Shown: positions 14,720 through 22,294, counted from the stretch's first letter. The stretch is 22,294 nucleotides of DNA from Candidatus Desantisbacteria bacterium CG1_02_49_89 (GCA_001871075.1 MNUP01000136.1:1-22294); one strand, 5' to 3'. Numbers and translations are program-made. Notes: generated from the sequence alone by a model not told the origin.

Positions 14720-15646
14720 ATGAAAAGAATAATATTAATAACTATTGTTATTATTTCTGGAGTTATTTTTTCTGCTAATGCTCAGGAGAAAAAAATAACT
14801 GCCGCAGTAATGGACCTTGAGGCAAAAGAAGGCATTTCTGCGGGGCTGGTGTCTACGCTGTCGGATTATTTCCGCACCCAGCTTGTTAATACAAATGAGT
14901 TTACAATGGTAACACGCGAAAATATGCAGGAAATATTAAAAGAACAGAAGTTCCAACTTTCGGGGTGCACAAGTAAAGAATGCATAGTAGAAGTGGGTCA
15001 ACTACTCGGTGTCAGAAAAATATTCGCGGGATCTATAGGGAAAGCAGGAGCCACCTATGTCTTAAATATTAAACTTATTGATGTACAGTCCGGCAAGATA
15101 GAAAAAGCAACAACGGAAGAATGCGCCAAGTGCGAAGAAGACACGCTGCTCGTTTCTGTTAAAAACATTACAGGCAAAATAACAGGAATAGGTGTAGCAG
15201 AAAAGGCAGAAGAGAAACAAACAAAGCCAAAAGAGGTAACCGAAAAGAAAACAGCGGTTACAAAAACAATCGTAATTCCTACGTCCGCAGAACGAAAAGA
15301 AGTAGAGGTTTCAAGGCCGATGGGGATTGCTGAAAAAAACATGCTGGCAAAAGCGAACCAGCTCTACGAGCAGGGAAAATACGACGACGCTTTGGGAGCC
15401 TACCAGGAGTTAAGGGACAAATATATTGACAATGCCCTTGCGTGGTACGGAATGGGCGCGGTGTTTTATGCGAATAAAATGTATGACAAGGCGATCGACA
15501 GGTTTCAGACAGCGATCAAGCTGGACCCAAACCTTACTACAGCAATGCACTGGCTCGGTAATGCCTATGAAAAAAAAGGGAATAAACAGGAAGCGGCAAA
15601 ATACCGGAAAATGGCCCTGGAAAAAGATTTAAAAACGAAGAGATAA
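14720..15646 (+). CDS. exported CsgG/LpoB-like protein with C-terminal TPR repeats
   Basis: 308 residues. The signal peptide ends at about SANA/QEKK (21). Residues about 25-130 resemble the CsgG-like fold found in LpoB, TolB-N-like and related periplasmic proteins (AAVMDLEAKEGISAGLVSTL, LSDYFRTQLVNTNEFTMVTR, GVRKIFAGSIGKAGATYVLN, LIDVQSGKI). A Lys/Glu/Thr-rich linker (about 160-195) leads to two or three TPRs (about 207-300: ANQLYEQGKYDDALGAYQEL, ALAWYGMGAVFYANKMYDKA, AMHWLGNAYEKKGNKQEAAK). Such proteins serve as periplasmic adaptors of envelope machines; the target here is unknown. ATG 14720 is preferred because GGGAGG lies upstream and a signal peptide begins there; an in-frame start at 14636 would bury it. 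It is followed after 28 bases by the next exported gene, so they probably form an operon. Confidence 0.85.
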   Translation: MKRIILITIVIISGVIFSANAQEKKITAAVMDLEAKEGISAGLVSTLSDYFRTQLVNTNEFTMVTRENMQEILKEQKFQLSGCTSKECIVEVGQLLGVRKIFAGSIGKAGATYVLNIKLIDVQSGKIEKATTEECAKCEEDTLLVSVKNITGKITGIGVAEKAEEKQTKPKEVTEKKTAVTKTIVIPTSAERKEVEVSRPMGIAEKNMLAKANQLYEQGKYDDALGAYQELRDKYIDNALAWYGMGAVFYANKMYDKAIDRFQTAIKLDPNLTTAMHWLGNAYEKKGNKQEAAKYRKMALEKDLKTKR

Positions 15647-15674
15647 AAAATAATTTGAAAGCAGCGGGGGTAAA

Positions 15675-16769
15675 ATGAAAAAAATAGTAATACTTATTTT
15701 TGGCCTACTTATGGCAAGCAGCGCTTTTGCCCAGATGGAAACGGTCAAGGATGAATATATAAGCACCACCAATATTCCTGCGGACCTGTCAAGCAGGGTG
15801 ATCACAAGCGGCGGCGTGGACGAAAACGAAGCCTATAAAGCGGGATGGAGCAGCGCGAATGAAGTGTGGGGGCTTGAGGGTGCGGGATTAACCCTTCTTG
15901 AAGAAGTCGGCGAGGTCGGGGCGCTGAAAACAATAAACGAGTATTGCGGCGAAATGGGGCTCGGGCTTGCGTTTATACAGTTGGGGCTTGACCTTTCAGA
16001 GGGCAAGAAAACAGAGGGCTGGCTGAATTTCACGAAAAATTCGTTCAATTATGCGATCGGCAAATGGGGGTGGCAGAGCCTGAAAATTGCCTCCTGCGGG
16101 GTCGCCTTTATTGATTATGCCCTTAACAAATTCGGGAATACGGTGCTCGGATGGAAATATACCGCATGGGAATCAGCCTATACAAGGTATTTCAATATAG
16201 GGCCCGGAAAACGCAGCCTTACGGAATGGAGGCAGGTTTTCCAGGGGGTTAAAAGCCAGGAAGACATAATGGGCAGGATCAACCAGCACCTTGATACATT
16301 TGACTGGAGTTATGATACGCTGAAAACATGGACGGCAGAACCCAGCGGCCTTGTTTTCGCCGAACCATTGCAGGAGGACAAGGAAAAAATAAGGGGGAGC
16401 TATTTAAATACTTATCTCCTGACCTACCTCAGGGCGTTGTTCTTAACCCTGCAGAAGGAAGCAAATTACCAGGCATGGAAAGCCACCCAGGATGCCTACC
16501 AAAAGTCCAAAAAGGTCCTGAACACTGTTTACAAACTGCAGGTCAAGGTTGTAGGGCCGAAAACAAAGATCGCCGGGCTGAAGGTTGCCATCAACAAATG
16601 GGAAGGCGCGACTGACGCAAACGGCGTCTGGAAAATATCGTATACCCTTTACGGTTTTATTAAAGGCGGCGGCTCTGAAATTATCCTGTACGTTCCTTCA
16701 GAAAAGCAGGGAATAAAGGAACTCAAAGAGAAAATGGTCCTTAAGAAGGACGCAACCGTTGTTTTTTAG
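15675..16769 (+). CDS. secreted protein, possibly the N-terminal part of a larger interrupted gene
   Basis: 364 residues with a signal peptide (MKKIVILIFGLLMASSAFA, cleavage before Gln20). The middle (about 50-280) is helical and aromatic, with no family I recognise. The end (about 290-364, LQVKVVGPKTKIAGLKVAIN and ATDANGVWKI) looks like a carboxypeptidase-regulatory-type beta sandwich. A strong GGGGG ribosome binding site sits upstream. The frame ends at TAG (16767-16769), but the next ORF continues in exactly the same frame. Across the TAG the reading is DATVVF, stop, LGGVADVKGTVTDEA, which makes sense as one chain linking two such beta domains. It is likely one gene broken by a nonsense codon, unless the TAG is a true end with re-initiation. 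Confidence 0.82.
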   Translation: MKKIVILIFGLLMASSAFAQMETVKDEYISTTNIPADLSSRVITSGGVDENEAYKAGWSSANEVWGLEGAGLTLLEEVGEVGALKTINEYCGEMGLGLAFIQLGLDLSEGKKTEGWLNFTKNSFNYAIGKWGWQSLKIASCGVAFIDYALNKFGNTVLGWKYTAWESAYTRYFNIGPGKRSLTEWRQVFQGVKSQEDIMGRINQHLDTFDWSYDTLKTWTAEPSGLVFAEPLQEDKEKIRGSYLNTYLLTYLRALFLTLQKEANYQAWKATQDAYQKSKKVLNTVYKLQVKVVGPKTKIAGLKVAINKWEGATDANGVWKISYTLYGFIKGGGSEIILYVPSEKQGIKELKEKMVLKKDATVVF

Positions 16770-16787
16770 CTCGGAGGGGTCGCCGAT

Positions 16788-19292
16788 GTGAAGGGAACGG
16801 TTACGGACGAAGCAACCAAGGACCCGGTTAAGGGGGCAAAGGTCGGTATCGCGGCGGCAAAGGTATCGGCCGCGACGGACGCTTCAGGCCAGTACCTGAT
16901 GAAAGACGTGCCCAACGGCGATTACCAGGTGGCAGCAGAGCACCGCGCTTATGAAAAGAAAAGCGTTCCTTTGAAAGTGGAAGTTCCCGAGGGAGAAAAA
17001 ACCAAACAGACCTTAGAGCTGGACATTGCCCTTAAGCCCCTCCCGCCGTCCGTGCAGATACTTTCTCCCAAAGAGGGAGAAGTGGTGCCCGGCAAAGGCG
17101 CAGGGCCCATAATAGTGGCCGTAAAAGCCCTGGTGGGCGGGGGCGGCGCAGCGAAAAAAGAAGCAATAAAAATGCTTTTTGACGGAAAGGAAGTCGATTT
17201 TGATTATAATGAAAATAACGGGAATATCTCTTATACCTCTCCGCCTTTGGCCGAAGACATTCCGACCAAGGCAAAGCATACAGTGACGGTCACCGCGGAG
17301 GTGACCGACGAAAAAGGGCAGAAAAAGACCGTTTCCAAGACAGTCAATTTCACAGCGGGCATCCGTCCGGAAATTACGGGGCTTGGGTTTAATAAAAAAT
17401 TCCTCGAGGATCCCGCGAAGGAACCGCTCCTGACAGGACAGGCTTTTGATGAGCACAGCGGCCCCAACGCTGGCTCAGTGCTGCTCCTGCTTGACGGAAC
17501 CCCTGTCAAGATGGAATACGGGAACGAAAACCCGCAGAGCATACTCATTTATTATTTCCACCGCGGCGCGGCCTTAAGGGGCGGGACGCATATCGTGACG
17601 GTGTCTTTGAGCGACAACGCGGGAATACCCTCAAAGCCAAGGACCATAAATTTTGACGTGCCGGGCCCCAACATCCAGCTCGTGAAGCCCGTTAATGTAG
17701 GCAAGGTTATTTCCGGGGACGCGTTCGGCCTGCCCCTTGTTGTAAGGAACGCGGGCAACGGCCCGGCGCAGAACCTCAGGGGCGTGCTTATGTGCAACGA
17801 CAGGCAGTACGCGACAGTTACAACAGCAAATGCTTCATTCGGAACCCTTGACCCCGGGCTTGAGGCCTCAAATGCGCCGCTGTTCAACGTTAAAACAGCG
17901 CAGAACCTTGGTAACCCGGAGAACGGAGAGCCGGTTTACGCGAACTTCACCCTGCGCACATACCAGGCCGGAGATCCCAAGCAGTTCTGGCAGGACAATT
18001 TCTCTATCCCCATCTATCCGGGCGAGATGGCCGGCGGTATAGTCTATGTAAAACTGATACACGGCACGTATATGTCCGGGGACTGGCCTATACACACAGC
18101 TAACCAGAGAGTGTGCCTTGACGGGACAGGCGGGAACTTCATCGCGATATCCGACGGCTCCGGAAACGCTGTGTTCCAGAACATACCGCCAGGCGATTAC
18201 AGGACCTATGTGCCAAGCTGGTATACTTACGGCGCGAAGCTGGGTGAATACGAGAAATTTGTCACAGTAGTGGCAGGCCAGGAAGCAAGGGCGACCCTGA
18301 AAGGCTCCTGCCCTTACCTGTTCGTTTGGGACGGGAAGGATTATGTAAAGGATAATGACATATACTCTGTCGCGAACGCGCAGGGATCCGTGGGTTCTCC
18401 TTTCGCGTTCAACGAGGCTGTGGCGGCGAAATTCGGTTACACCGATTATTATAAGCTGGAGAAGAAACTTGCTGAGCGCGACGGTTTCTATCCCCTGATG
18501 CTTGAAGAGGTCAGGAACGAAATTTCGCACACAGACATGCTGTCGCTTTGGGTGGTTGATCATGCCAGTGGAACAAAGGTCCTCTGCGATACGGACGGCA
18601 GGATCATGACCTACCGGTCTATGCTCAACCCGCTTGAGGCAAATATCAGTAACGGCGCAGGCACCGGGCAGATACGCTCGCTCGGTTCCAGAGACGGAAA
18701 AGGATGGAGAGCCTATAATAACGACAGCATTGACATCGTGTTCGGCGGGCTCAAAGAAGCCGGGGACGCAAAACTCATTGTTTACTGGAAAGGATTCCAG
18801 GACGGAGCGGGGAAAGAGGAGAACGCCTGCAGCTTATCCAGGCCTTCGTTAAAAGTATATGTGAAATCAGGCAATGAGTGGAAGGAAGCCGGGAAAGTCT
18901 ATCCGAGAATGGAATGGGCCCACTCAGTGGTTGATATTTCCGGATTAACCGGTTTGACCGGGAAAGTGACCCTGCGCATAACCGCAAGCTCCTGCCACAG
19001 GGATAAATACCATCTCGTTGATTTCATCGGGCTGGGTTTCGGCGGGACGGAACAGGCGCGGGTCATAAAACTTGCCCCGGCCATGGTGTTCCATTCAACG
19101 CTGGGCGATGTTACGGCTAAGATCTCCGTAAGCGATGACTCAAGCGTCGAAATGGTGCCCGGCGAAAAAATGACGGTTTCATTCCCGTATACGGAAAAAA
19201 CCACCGGTTCAGAACGCAGCTTCATATTCGTTTCCGAGGGGTATTATAACTCCATTACAGACAGCACCGTCGCGGTGCGGCTCGGAAAATAG
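16788..19292 (+). CDS. large Ig/CARDB-type extracellular protein without its own signal peptide
   Basis: 834 residues if GTG 16788 is the start. It begins with a carboxypeptidase-regulatory-like domain (about 1-85: GTVTDEATKDPVKGAKVGI, DASGQYLMKDVPNGDYQVAA). Ig-like segments follow (about 88-190, SVQILSPKEGEVV; and 195-290, with HIVTVSLSDNAG). A CARDB-like stretch (about 300-400) has LPLVVRNAGNGPAQNLRGVL. A second regulatory-type domain follows (ISDGSGNAVFQNIPPGDYRT), then a C-terminal region starting CPYLFVWDGKDYVKDNDIYS, a motif seen in large surface proteins of uncultured bacteria. All these modules are extracellular, yet no signal peptide exists, so the start is suspect. The frame is continuous with the upstream signal-peptide ORF except for one TAG. 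A GGAGGGG sequence ten bases before GTG could allow separate initiation but also simply encodes Gly-Gly-Val. Confidence 0.8.
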   Translation: MKGTVTDEATKDPVKGAKVGIAAAKVSAATDASGQYLMKDVPNGDYQVAAEHRAYEKKSVPLKVEVPEGEKTKQTLELDIALKPLPPSVQILSPKEGEVVPGKGAGPIIVAVKALVGGGGAAKKEAIKMLFDGKEVDFDYNENNGNISYTSPPLAEDIPTKAKHTVTVTAEVTDEKGQKKTVSKTVNFTAGIRPEITGLGFNKKFLEDPAKEPLLTGQAFDEHSGPNAGSVLLLLDGTPVKMEYGNENPQSILIYYFHRGAALRGGTHIVTVSLSDNAGIPSKPRTINFDVPGPNIQLVKPVNVGKVISGDAFGLPLVVRNAGNGPAQNLRGVLMCNDRQYATVTTANASFGTLDPGLEASNAPLFNVKTAQNLGNPENGEPVYANFTLRTYQAGDPKQFWQDNFSIPIYPGEMAGGIVYVKLIHGTYMSGDWPIHTANQRVCLDGTGGNFIAISDGSGNAVFQNIPPGDYRTYVPSWYTYGAKLGEYEKFVTVVAGQEARATLKGSCPYLFVWDGKDYVKDNDIYSVANAQGSVGSPFAFNEAVAAKFGYTDYYKLEKKLAERDGFYPLMLEEVRNEISHTDMLSLWVVDHASGTKVLCDTDGRIMTYRSMLNPLEANISNGAGTGQIRSLGSRDGKGWRAYNNDSIDIVFGGLKEAGDAKLIVYWKGFQDGAGKEENACSLSRPSLKVYVKSGNEWKEAGKVYPRMEWAHSVVDISGLTGLTGKVTLRITASSCHRDKYHLVDFIGLGFGGTEQARVIKLAPAMVFHSTLGDVTAKISVSDDSSVEMVPGEKMTVSFPYTEKTTGSERSFIFVSEGYYNSITDSTVAVRLGK

Positions 19293-19297
19293 AAATA

Positions 19298-19340
19298 ACG
19301 CACGTTGTTCGTCGTGCATCGTCCCTCGCAACATCGTTTA
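19298..19340. repeat. CGTCGTGC word array (G2)
   Basis: Words GCACGTTGTTCGTCGTGC, ATCGTCCCTCG and CAACATCG lie just after the stop of the large Ig protein. They are similar in style to G1 but more diverged. Confidence 0.45.
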
Positions 19341-19356
19341 AATCTGTGGTTATATC

Positions 19357-19452
19357 AGTGTCAAGGGTCAAGTATCAAGTAAAAACCGTAATCTCTGGGT
19401 TCTCTGTGGTTAATTTTCGTGCCTTCGTGACACTTTCGTGATTTCGTGGAAA
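19357..19452 (-). repeat. inverted copy of the composite CACGAA / CTTGACAC module (C2+B3)
   Basis: On the plus strand the order is GTGTCAAGGGTCAAGTATCA (19358-19377), then a linker containing CCGTAATCTC and TGTGGTTAA, then the TTTCGTG block (19415-19448). This is the reverse complement, in mirrored order, of 9090-9204. It fills the spacer up to the ribosome binding site of the next gene. Confidence 0.8.
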
Positions 19453-19471
19453 TCTTTTGCCCGTGGAGACC

Positions 19472-19954
19472 ATGAAGAGAATATTGTTTATCCTTATTGG
19501 GCTGCTGTTCGCGGCTGCGGCTTGCAGGGCGGAGGACACTGATCCGTGTAAGTCCACGGATGCTCTGGTCGCAATGTTCAAAAAGGCATACAGCTCAGAA
19601 GACACCGCGGCGCTGATGAAATACGTCTGGTATAACTCACCGAAGGGCAGCAAGGTCCTGCAGAGGTCGCGGGAGGAGTTTGCCAGATACGATTCGATCA
19701 CTTTCGAGCTACGGCCTGTTTCAACCGTGTTTTATAAGAGGATGGGATACGAAAACGTCGAGATCCGCTTTATAGAGGATTTCAGGGGTGTTGATGTCGG
19801 CACAAAGAGCTTTGATGAAAGTTCCTGCATGAGCGTCTTTACCCTGTTCAAGGATTTTGACGGCACATTTTATATTCTTAACTGGGAAAGAAAGGGAACG
19901 ATCCCCATGATAAAAATACAGAAAACCACTTCTCCCTCAACACCCGGTACTTAA
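19472..19954 (+). CDS. small exported protein or lipoprotein of unknown function
   Basis: 160 residues. The N-terminus MKRILFILIGLLFAAAAC gives a possible lipobox with Cys18, or signal peptidase I cleavage after CRA. The mature part is mixed alpha/beta (ALVAMFKKAYSSEDTAALMK, SITFELRPVSTVFYKRM, FDGTFYILNWERKGTIP), with a size and strand pattern like NTF2/SnoaL-type cone folds, but no certain family. ATG 19472 is preferred over an upstream TTG 19457 because TGGAGA precedes it. It is the last gene before a strong terminator. Confidence 0.72.
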   Translation: MKRILFILIGLLFAAAACRAEDTDPCKSTDALVAMFKKAYSSEDTAALMKYVWYNSPKGSKVLQRSREEFARYDSITFELRPVSTVFYKRMGYENVEIRFIEDFRGVDVGTKSFDESSCMSVFTLFKDFDGTFYILNWERKGTIPMIKIQKTTSPSTPGT

Positions 19955-20007
19955 ACCAGCGGAAAACCGGCTATTTTTAAAGGCAATAACTTCGGTCTGC
20001 GTAAAAG

Positions 20008-20037
20008 AAACCGCTGCTATTATCAGCGGTTTTTTTA
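20008..20037 (+). terminator. strong rho-independent terminator
   Basis: A perfect 9-bp stem, AAACCGCTG (20008-20016) with CAGCGGTTT (20024-20032), with a seven-base loop and continuing T-run to 20036. It ends the exported-protein operon. Confidence 0.92.
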
Positions 20038-20043
20038 TTTATC

Positions 20044-20072
20044 TTGATTTTATTATGAATTTATGTTATAAT
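20044..20072 (+). promoter_or_regulatory. promoter of the MBL-fold gene (extended -10)
   Basis: TTGATT (20044-20049), a 17-base spacer, and perfect TATAAT (20067-20072) preceded by TG at 20064-20065. Transcription should start near 20080, giving a leader of about 43 bases. Confidence 0.8.
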
Positions 20073-20105
20073 ATTATATTTATAAGACTTTCTTAAATGA
20101 AGCCT

Positions 20106-20117
20106 GATTACAGTGAT
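20106..20117 (+). repeat. single GATTACAGTGAT word (A6)
   Basis: One word of the A family lies six bases before the start codon of the MBL-fold gene, in the place of a ribosome binding site. Confidence 0.5.
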
Positions 20118-20122
20118 AGAAA

Positions 20123-20908
20123 ATGGCAGATATAATACAAGCGGAAAACAGTATAAAATTTTTAGGGACGGCCGGAGCAAGGTTCGTAATGATAAAACAG
20201 CTGCGCTCTTCGGGCGGCACATGGCTATGCCTCGCGGGCAAGAACATACTTCTGGACCCGGGGCCAGGCTCCCTTGTGCGCGCGACCTCCAGCAAGCCGA
20301 AACTTGACCCCACGAAACTCGACGCGATCATTATAACGCACAAGCACCTTGACCACACCGGTGACCTCAGCGTCATGATAGAGGCGATGACCGAAGGCGG
20401 TTTTAAAAAGCGAGGGCTCCTGTTCGGTCCGGGGGACGCGCTGGAAGACGGTAAAGACCCGATACTGCTCAAATACCTGCGCGGATTTCCGGAAAAGACA
20501 GAAATTTTTAAGGAAGGCGGGGAATACAGGATCGGGGACGTTTCGTTCAGCACGCCGGTCAGGCACATCCACGGGGTGGAGACATACGGCCTGAATTTCC
20601 GGGTTGGCGGCAACGACATCCTCTCGGTCATAACCGATACAAAATATTTTGAAGGCATTGAGAAATATTATCCCGGGAAAGTTCTTATCATAAACGTGGT
20701 GCGTTTTGAGGTGGACCCCAGCCTTGACCACCTAAGCATACCGGAAGCAAAAAGGATAATAGAGAAGGCAAAGCCGCAAAAAGCGGTCATCACCCATTTC
20801 GGGATGAAGGTGGTGCAGGCAAAGCCCTGGGAAGTGGCTGAAGCAATGACAAAGGAGCTGGGGATCGAAGTGATCGCGGCCCGGGACGGAATGGAGCTTT
20901 CCTTATAA
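20123..20908 (+). CDS. MBL-fold metallohydrolase (RNase Z / phosphodiesterase-like)
   Basis: 261 residues. The metallo-beta-lactamase core has NILLDPGPGS (41-50), the zinc motif THKHLDHTGD (72-81, His73, His75, Asp77, His78), His150 in RHIHGVETYG, Asp172 in VITDTKYF and His225 in ITHFGMK. The early FLGTAGAR is a hallmark of the RNase Z-like and lipoate-type branch rather than of true beta-lactamases. It is probably a cytosolic hydrolase of phosphodiester-type substrates; the substrate is unknown. The start codon has no clear Shine-Dalgarno sequence; a repeat word sits there. It is driven by the extended -10 promoter just upstream. Confidence 0.9.
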   Translation: MADIIQAENSIKFLGTAGARFVMIKQLRSSGGTWLCLAGKNILLDPGPGSLVRATSSKPKLDPTKLDAIIITHKHLDHTGDLSVMIEAMTEGGFKKRGLLFGPGDALEDGKDPILLKYLRGFPEKTEIFKEGGEYRIGDVSFSTPVRHIHGVETYGLNFRVGGNDILSVITDTKYFEGIEKYYPGKVLIINVVRFEVDPSLDHLSIPEAKRIIEKAKPQKAVITHFGMKVVQAKPWEVAEAMTKELGIEVIAARDGMELSL

Positions 20909-20910
20909 TT

Positions 20911-20950
20911 CGTCGAACGTCATACGTCTTACGTCGTACGTACGACCCGC
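20911..20950. repeat. CGTACGAC word array (G3)
   Basis: TCGTCGAACGTC, ATACGTCTTACGTC and GTACGTACGACCC lie right after the MBL-fold gene stop. The opening TCGTCGAACGTC is identical to the start of G1 at about 11619. Confidence 0.65.
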
Positions 20951-20970
20951 CAGGGCGACGCACGGCGTAA

Positions 20971-21208
20971 TGAGTTACGAATCAACAACAAGGATTCTTA
21001 TTGTAACTCAGGGCTTTAGCCCTGATTCCTTGGCTCATAAATTTTCATATTTAGAATAAGGGCTTTGCTCCACGACTACGCTGCGGCGCAGGCAAATTCT
21101 GAAAGCCCGGCTTGAGGGCCACACGATTGCTCTCCCGCCAATATTCGCGGCGGGCTGGAATTCTCTTATCAGGGTGCGTCGAAACAAGCTTCGTCGGTCA
21201 GTTCCAGC
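20971..21208. other. hairpin-rich non-coding block (possible structured RNA)
   Basis: Five inverted repeats follow one another: TGAGTTAC/GTAACTCA (20971-20978/21003-21010); TCAGGGC/GCCCTGA with loop TTTA (21008-21025); GGGCTTT/AAAGCCC (21060-21066/21102-21108); CCCGCC/GGCGGG (21134-21139/21149-21154); and GCTGGAA/TTCCAGC (21154-21160/21202-21208). The 424-base gap 20909-21332 has no convincing gene. Minus-strand ORF 21035-21412 overlaps the start of the next gene and has no family features. The block may be a leader or separate RNA of the downstream gene, or several REP-like elements in a row. Confidence 0.45.
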
Positions 21209-21332
21209 TTTCCTCCTTATCGCAATCGGGAATTTGCAGCTGCGCCTGCGCTTAGGTCTGTTCCGCAAAGGCCCTTGTTCCACGTTCCTAACATTTATTT
21301 TATCATGTGACAATATTTTGAGGAAGGTTTTA

Positions 21333-22061
21333 ATGCGAAAGAAACTGCTCGTTATCGTATCGATAATATTTATAAACTTTCCGGTAGCCTTCAATGTTTT
21401 TGCGGAAGACACGGAAGGATTGAAGAACCCGTGGGTTTCAACGGGGCTTTCCTGTTTATGGCCAGGGCTGGGTCAGATTTATTCCGGGGGATTTGACAAG
21501 GGCTTGAGCTGTGCCATTGTGATTCCTTTGGGTATTTGGAGATTTGACGCACTTAAACCAATTGCTTGCGAGCTCCCTAGCCCATATCAAGATTATCTTG
21601 TTCAGATGATTACCGATTTTCAAATTTCACTGTATATAGGAAACATTGCAGATGCCTATCTTACAGCTGTTTCGCACAACAACAAAGATTATCTTAAGAA
21701 GAAATCGTTGGACCAAGCAATGTTTTTTTCTCTTATTTTCCCAGGGGGAGGAGATATTTATGTAGGCGACGCTGCGGCCTTTGGATTTGCCTGGGCTGGA
21801 TGGGAAGGATTCTTTTTATTCAAAATAATATTTCCGGACGGTTCAACAGACGAAGAAAAAAACAAGATCCGTCTTGCAAGCGGGTTTGGCGCTCTTTTAA
21901 CATATGGCGCTCAATTTGCCACTGCCGCACTATCAGTTTGGATTCATAATATAAACGTCGAGGAGCGGCTTAAAAAAAATAAACAGCCTGACGTTTCTTT
22001 TAAAATCAAATATGACATTCAAAGGGAAAATATTGCATTGGCCATATGTAAAAGTTTTTAA
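21333..22061 (+). CDS. small membrane/envelope protein with duplicated PGxGxIYxG motif
   Basis: 242 residues. A signal peptide or anchor (MRKKLLVIVSIIFINFPVAF, possible cleavage after VFA) is followed by LSCLWPGLGQIYSGGFDKGL and, about 110 residues later, MFFSLIFPGGGDIYVGDAAA. Both carry the P-G-x-G-x-[IL]-Y-x-G pattern of TM2 and DUF5683-like membrane domains, suggesting a duplicated hydrophobic hairpin. Further hydrophobic helices are at GFAWAGWEGFFLFKII and LASGFGALLTYGAQFATAAL. ATG 21333 is chosen because AGGAAGG lies five bases upstream and the signal sequence starts there; the longer frame from 21174 crosses the hairpin block. Codon use is AT-richer than the neighbours. Role unknown. 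Confidence 0.8.
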   Translation: MRKKLLVIVSIIFINFPVAFNVFAEDTEGLKNPWVSTGLSCLWPGLGQIYSGGFDKGLSCAIVIPLGIWRFDALKPIACELPSPYQDYLVQMITDFQISLYIGNIADAYLTAVSHNNKDYLKKKSLDQAMFFSLIFPGGGDIYVGDAAAFGFAWAGWEGFFLFKIIFPDGSTDEEKNKIRLASGFGALLTYGAQFATAALSVWIHNINVEERLKKNKQPDVSFKIKYDIQRENIALAICKSF

Positions 22062-22083
22062 ACATTAAATTAGTGGAGAAAAA

Positions 22084-22294
22084 ATGGATGCAATTGAATG
22101 TTTGAAGACAAGACGGAGCGTCAGGAGCTTCGCGGATAAGGAAATACCCGCAAACGTGATCGAGGACATAATTGACGCAGGCCGGCTTGCCCCCACCGCC
22201 AACAACCTTCAGCCCTGGGAATTCATAGTTGTCACAGATAAAGAAACAAGAAAGAAGATCGCCGCTCTCACAGACTGGGGCAAATTTATCGCTG
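22084..22294 (+). CDS. nitroreductase-family flavoprotein (5' part, runs off window)
   Basis: The visible 70 residues contain LKTRRSVRSFADKEIP and GRLAPTANNLQPWEFIVV, the two FMN-binding signatures at the N-terminus of nitroreductase/NADH-FMN oxidoreductase family proteins. Members reduce nitro compounds, quinones or flavins using NAD(P)H; some act in cofactor metabolism. The ATG has TGGAG about nine bases upstream and follows the previous gene by 22 bases, so they may share a transcript. The 3' end is outside the window. Confidence 0.93.
   Translation, partial: MDAIECLKTRRSVRSFADKEIPANVIEDIIDAGRLAPTANNLQPWEFIVVTDKETRKKIAALTDWGKFIA

Noticed and set aside
16767-16769. TAG read as a sense codon throughout the genome
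   Set aside because: TAG also ends dciA (4427-4425) and the large Ig protein (19290-19292) at sensible positions, so general recoding is unlikely.
17868-18563. Minus-strand ORF of 231 codons inside the Ig protein gene
   Set aside because: It shadows a frame with clear beta-domain motifs, and no start context was found.
21008-21025. Terminator after the MBL-fold gene
   Set aside because: The 7-bp stem with TTTA loop is followed by TTCCTTGG, not a T-run.
21035-21412. Minus-strand ORF of 125 codons
   Set aside because: It overlaps the start of the well-supported gene at 21333, crosses the hairpin block, has no ribosome binding site or family pattern, and is very Arg/Ser-rich, as expected for a chance frame.

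Overview
The window is the replication-origin region of an uncultured, Gram-negative-type bacterium. It carries dnaA, dnaN, a DUF721 (DciA-type) gene and gyrB on the minus strand, and rpmH, rnpA, yidD, yidC and jag/khpB on the plus strand, with a well-formed oriC between dnaA and dnaN. Signal peptides, an outer-membrane-barrel-like protein, FlgD-type Ig domains and a CsgG/LpoB-like protein point to a two-membrane cell. Together with spacers full of short word-like repeats, this style suggests a candidate-phylum lineage (Omnitrophota, Elusimicrobiota or Firestonebacteria-like). That placement is an impression, not something the sequence proves.

Layout. 1-2100 is visibly AT-richer than the rest. 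It holds a stop-truncated N-terminal fragment of RadC and an AlbA_2/ATPase-type gene, and looks like accessory DNA. 2118-7871 is a minus-strand replication cluster read dnaA > dnaN > dciA > gyrB > small ORF; recF, usually found after dnaN, is absent. 6270-6505 is oriC: six DnaA-trio codons (TAG/TAA) directly abut two DnaA boxes, followed by a palindrome and a cluster of further boxes. A second pair of DnaA boxes lies at the dnaA promoter. 8022-11608 is the classic rpmH-rnpA-yidD-yidC-jag cluster behind a strong promoter. A TIM-barrel epimerase-like gene follows and ends in a terminator.

12657-19954 is a run of exported-protein genes: FlgD-like plus beta-barrel, CsgG-like plus TPR, a secreted protein, a large Ig/CARDB-type protein and a small exported protein. 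Two are interrupted. The barrel gene is split by a -1 frameshift at a G5 run, and the secreted and Ig proteins are separated only by a single in-frame TAG. A strong terminator and promoter precede a metallo-beta-lactamase-fold hydrolase gene. After a 424-base hairpin-rich gap come a small membrane protein and the start of a nitroreductase-family gene. Apart from dnaA, every gene is transcribed away from oriC.

The most unexplained structure is in the spacers. Many are filled almost gene to gene with several families of short degenerate word repeats (GATTACRGTGATTA, CACGAA, CTTGACAC, CTGGACAC, GGTTTAAAG, CTGGTT/AACCAG, CGTACGAC, GGGCTGAAG). Some are joined in a conserved order into composite modules. 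One such module occurs as an inverted copy about 10 kb away.
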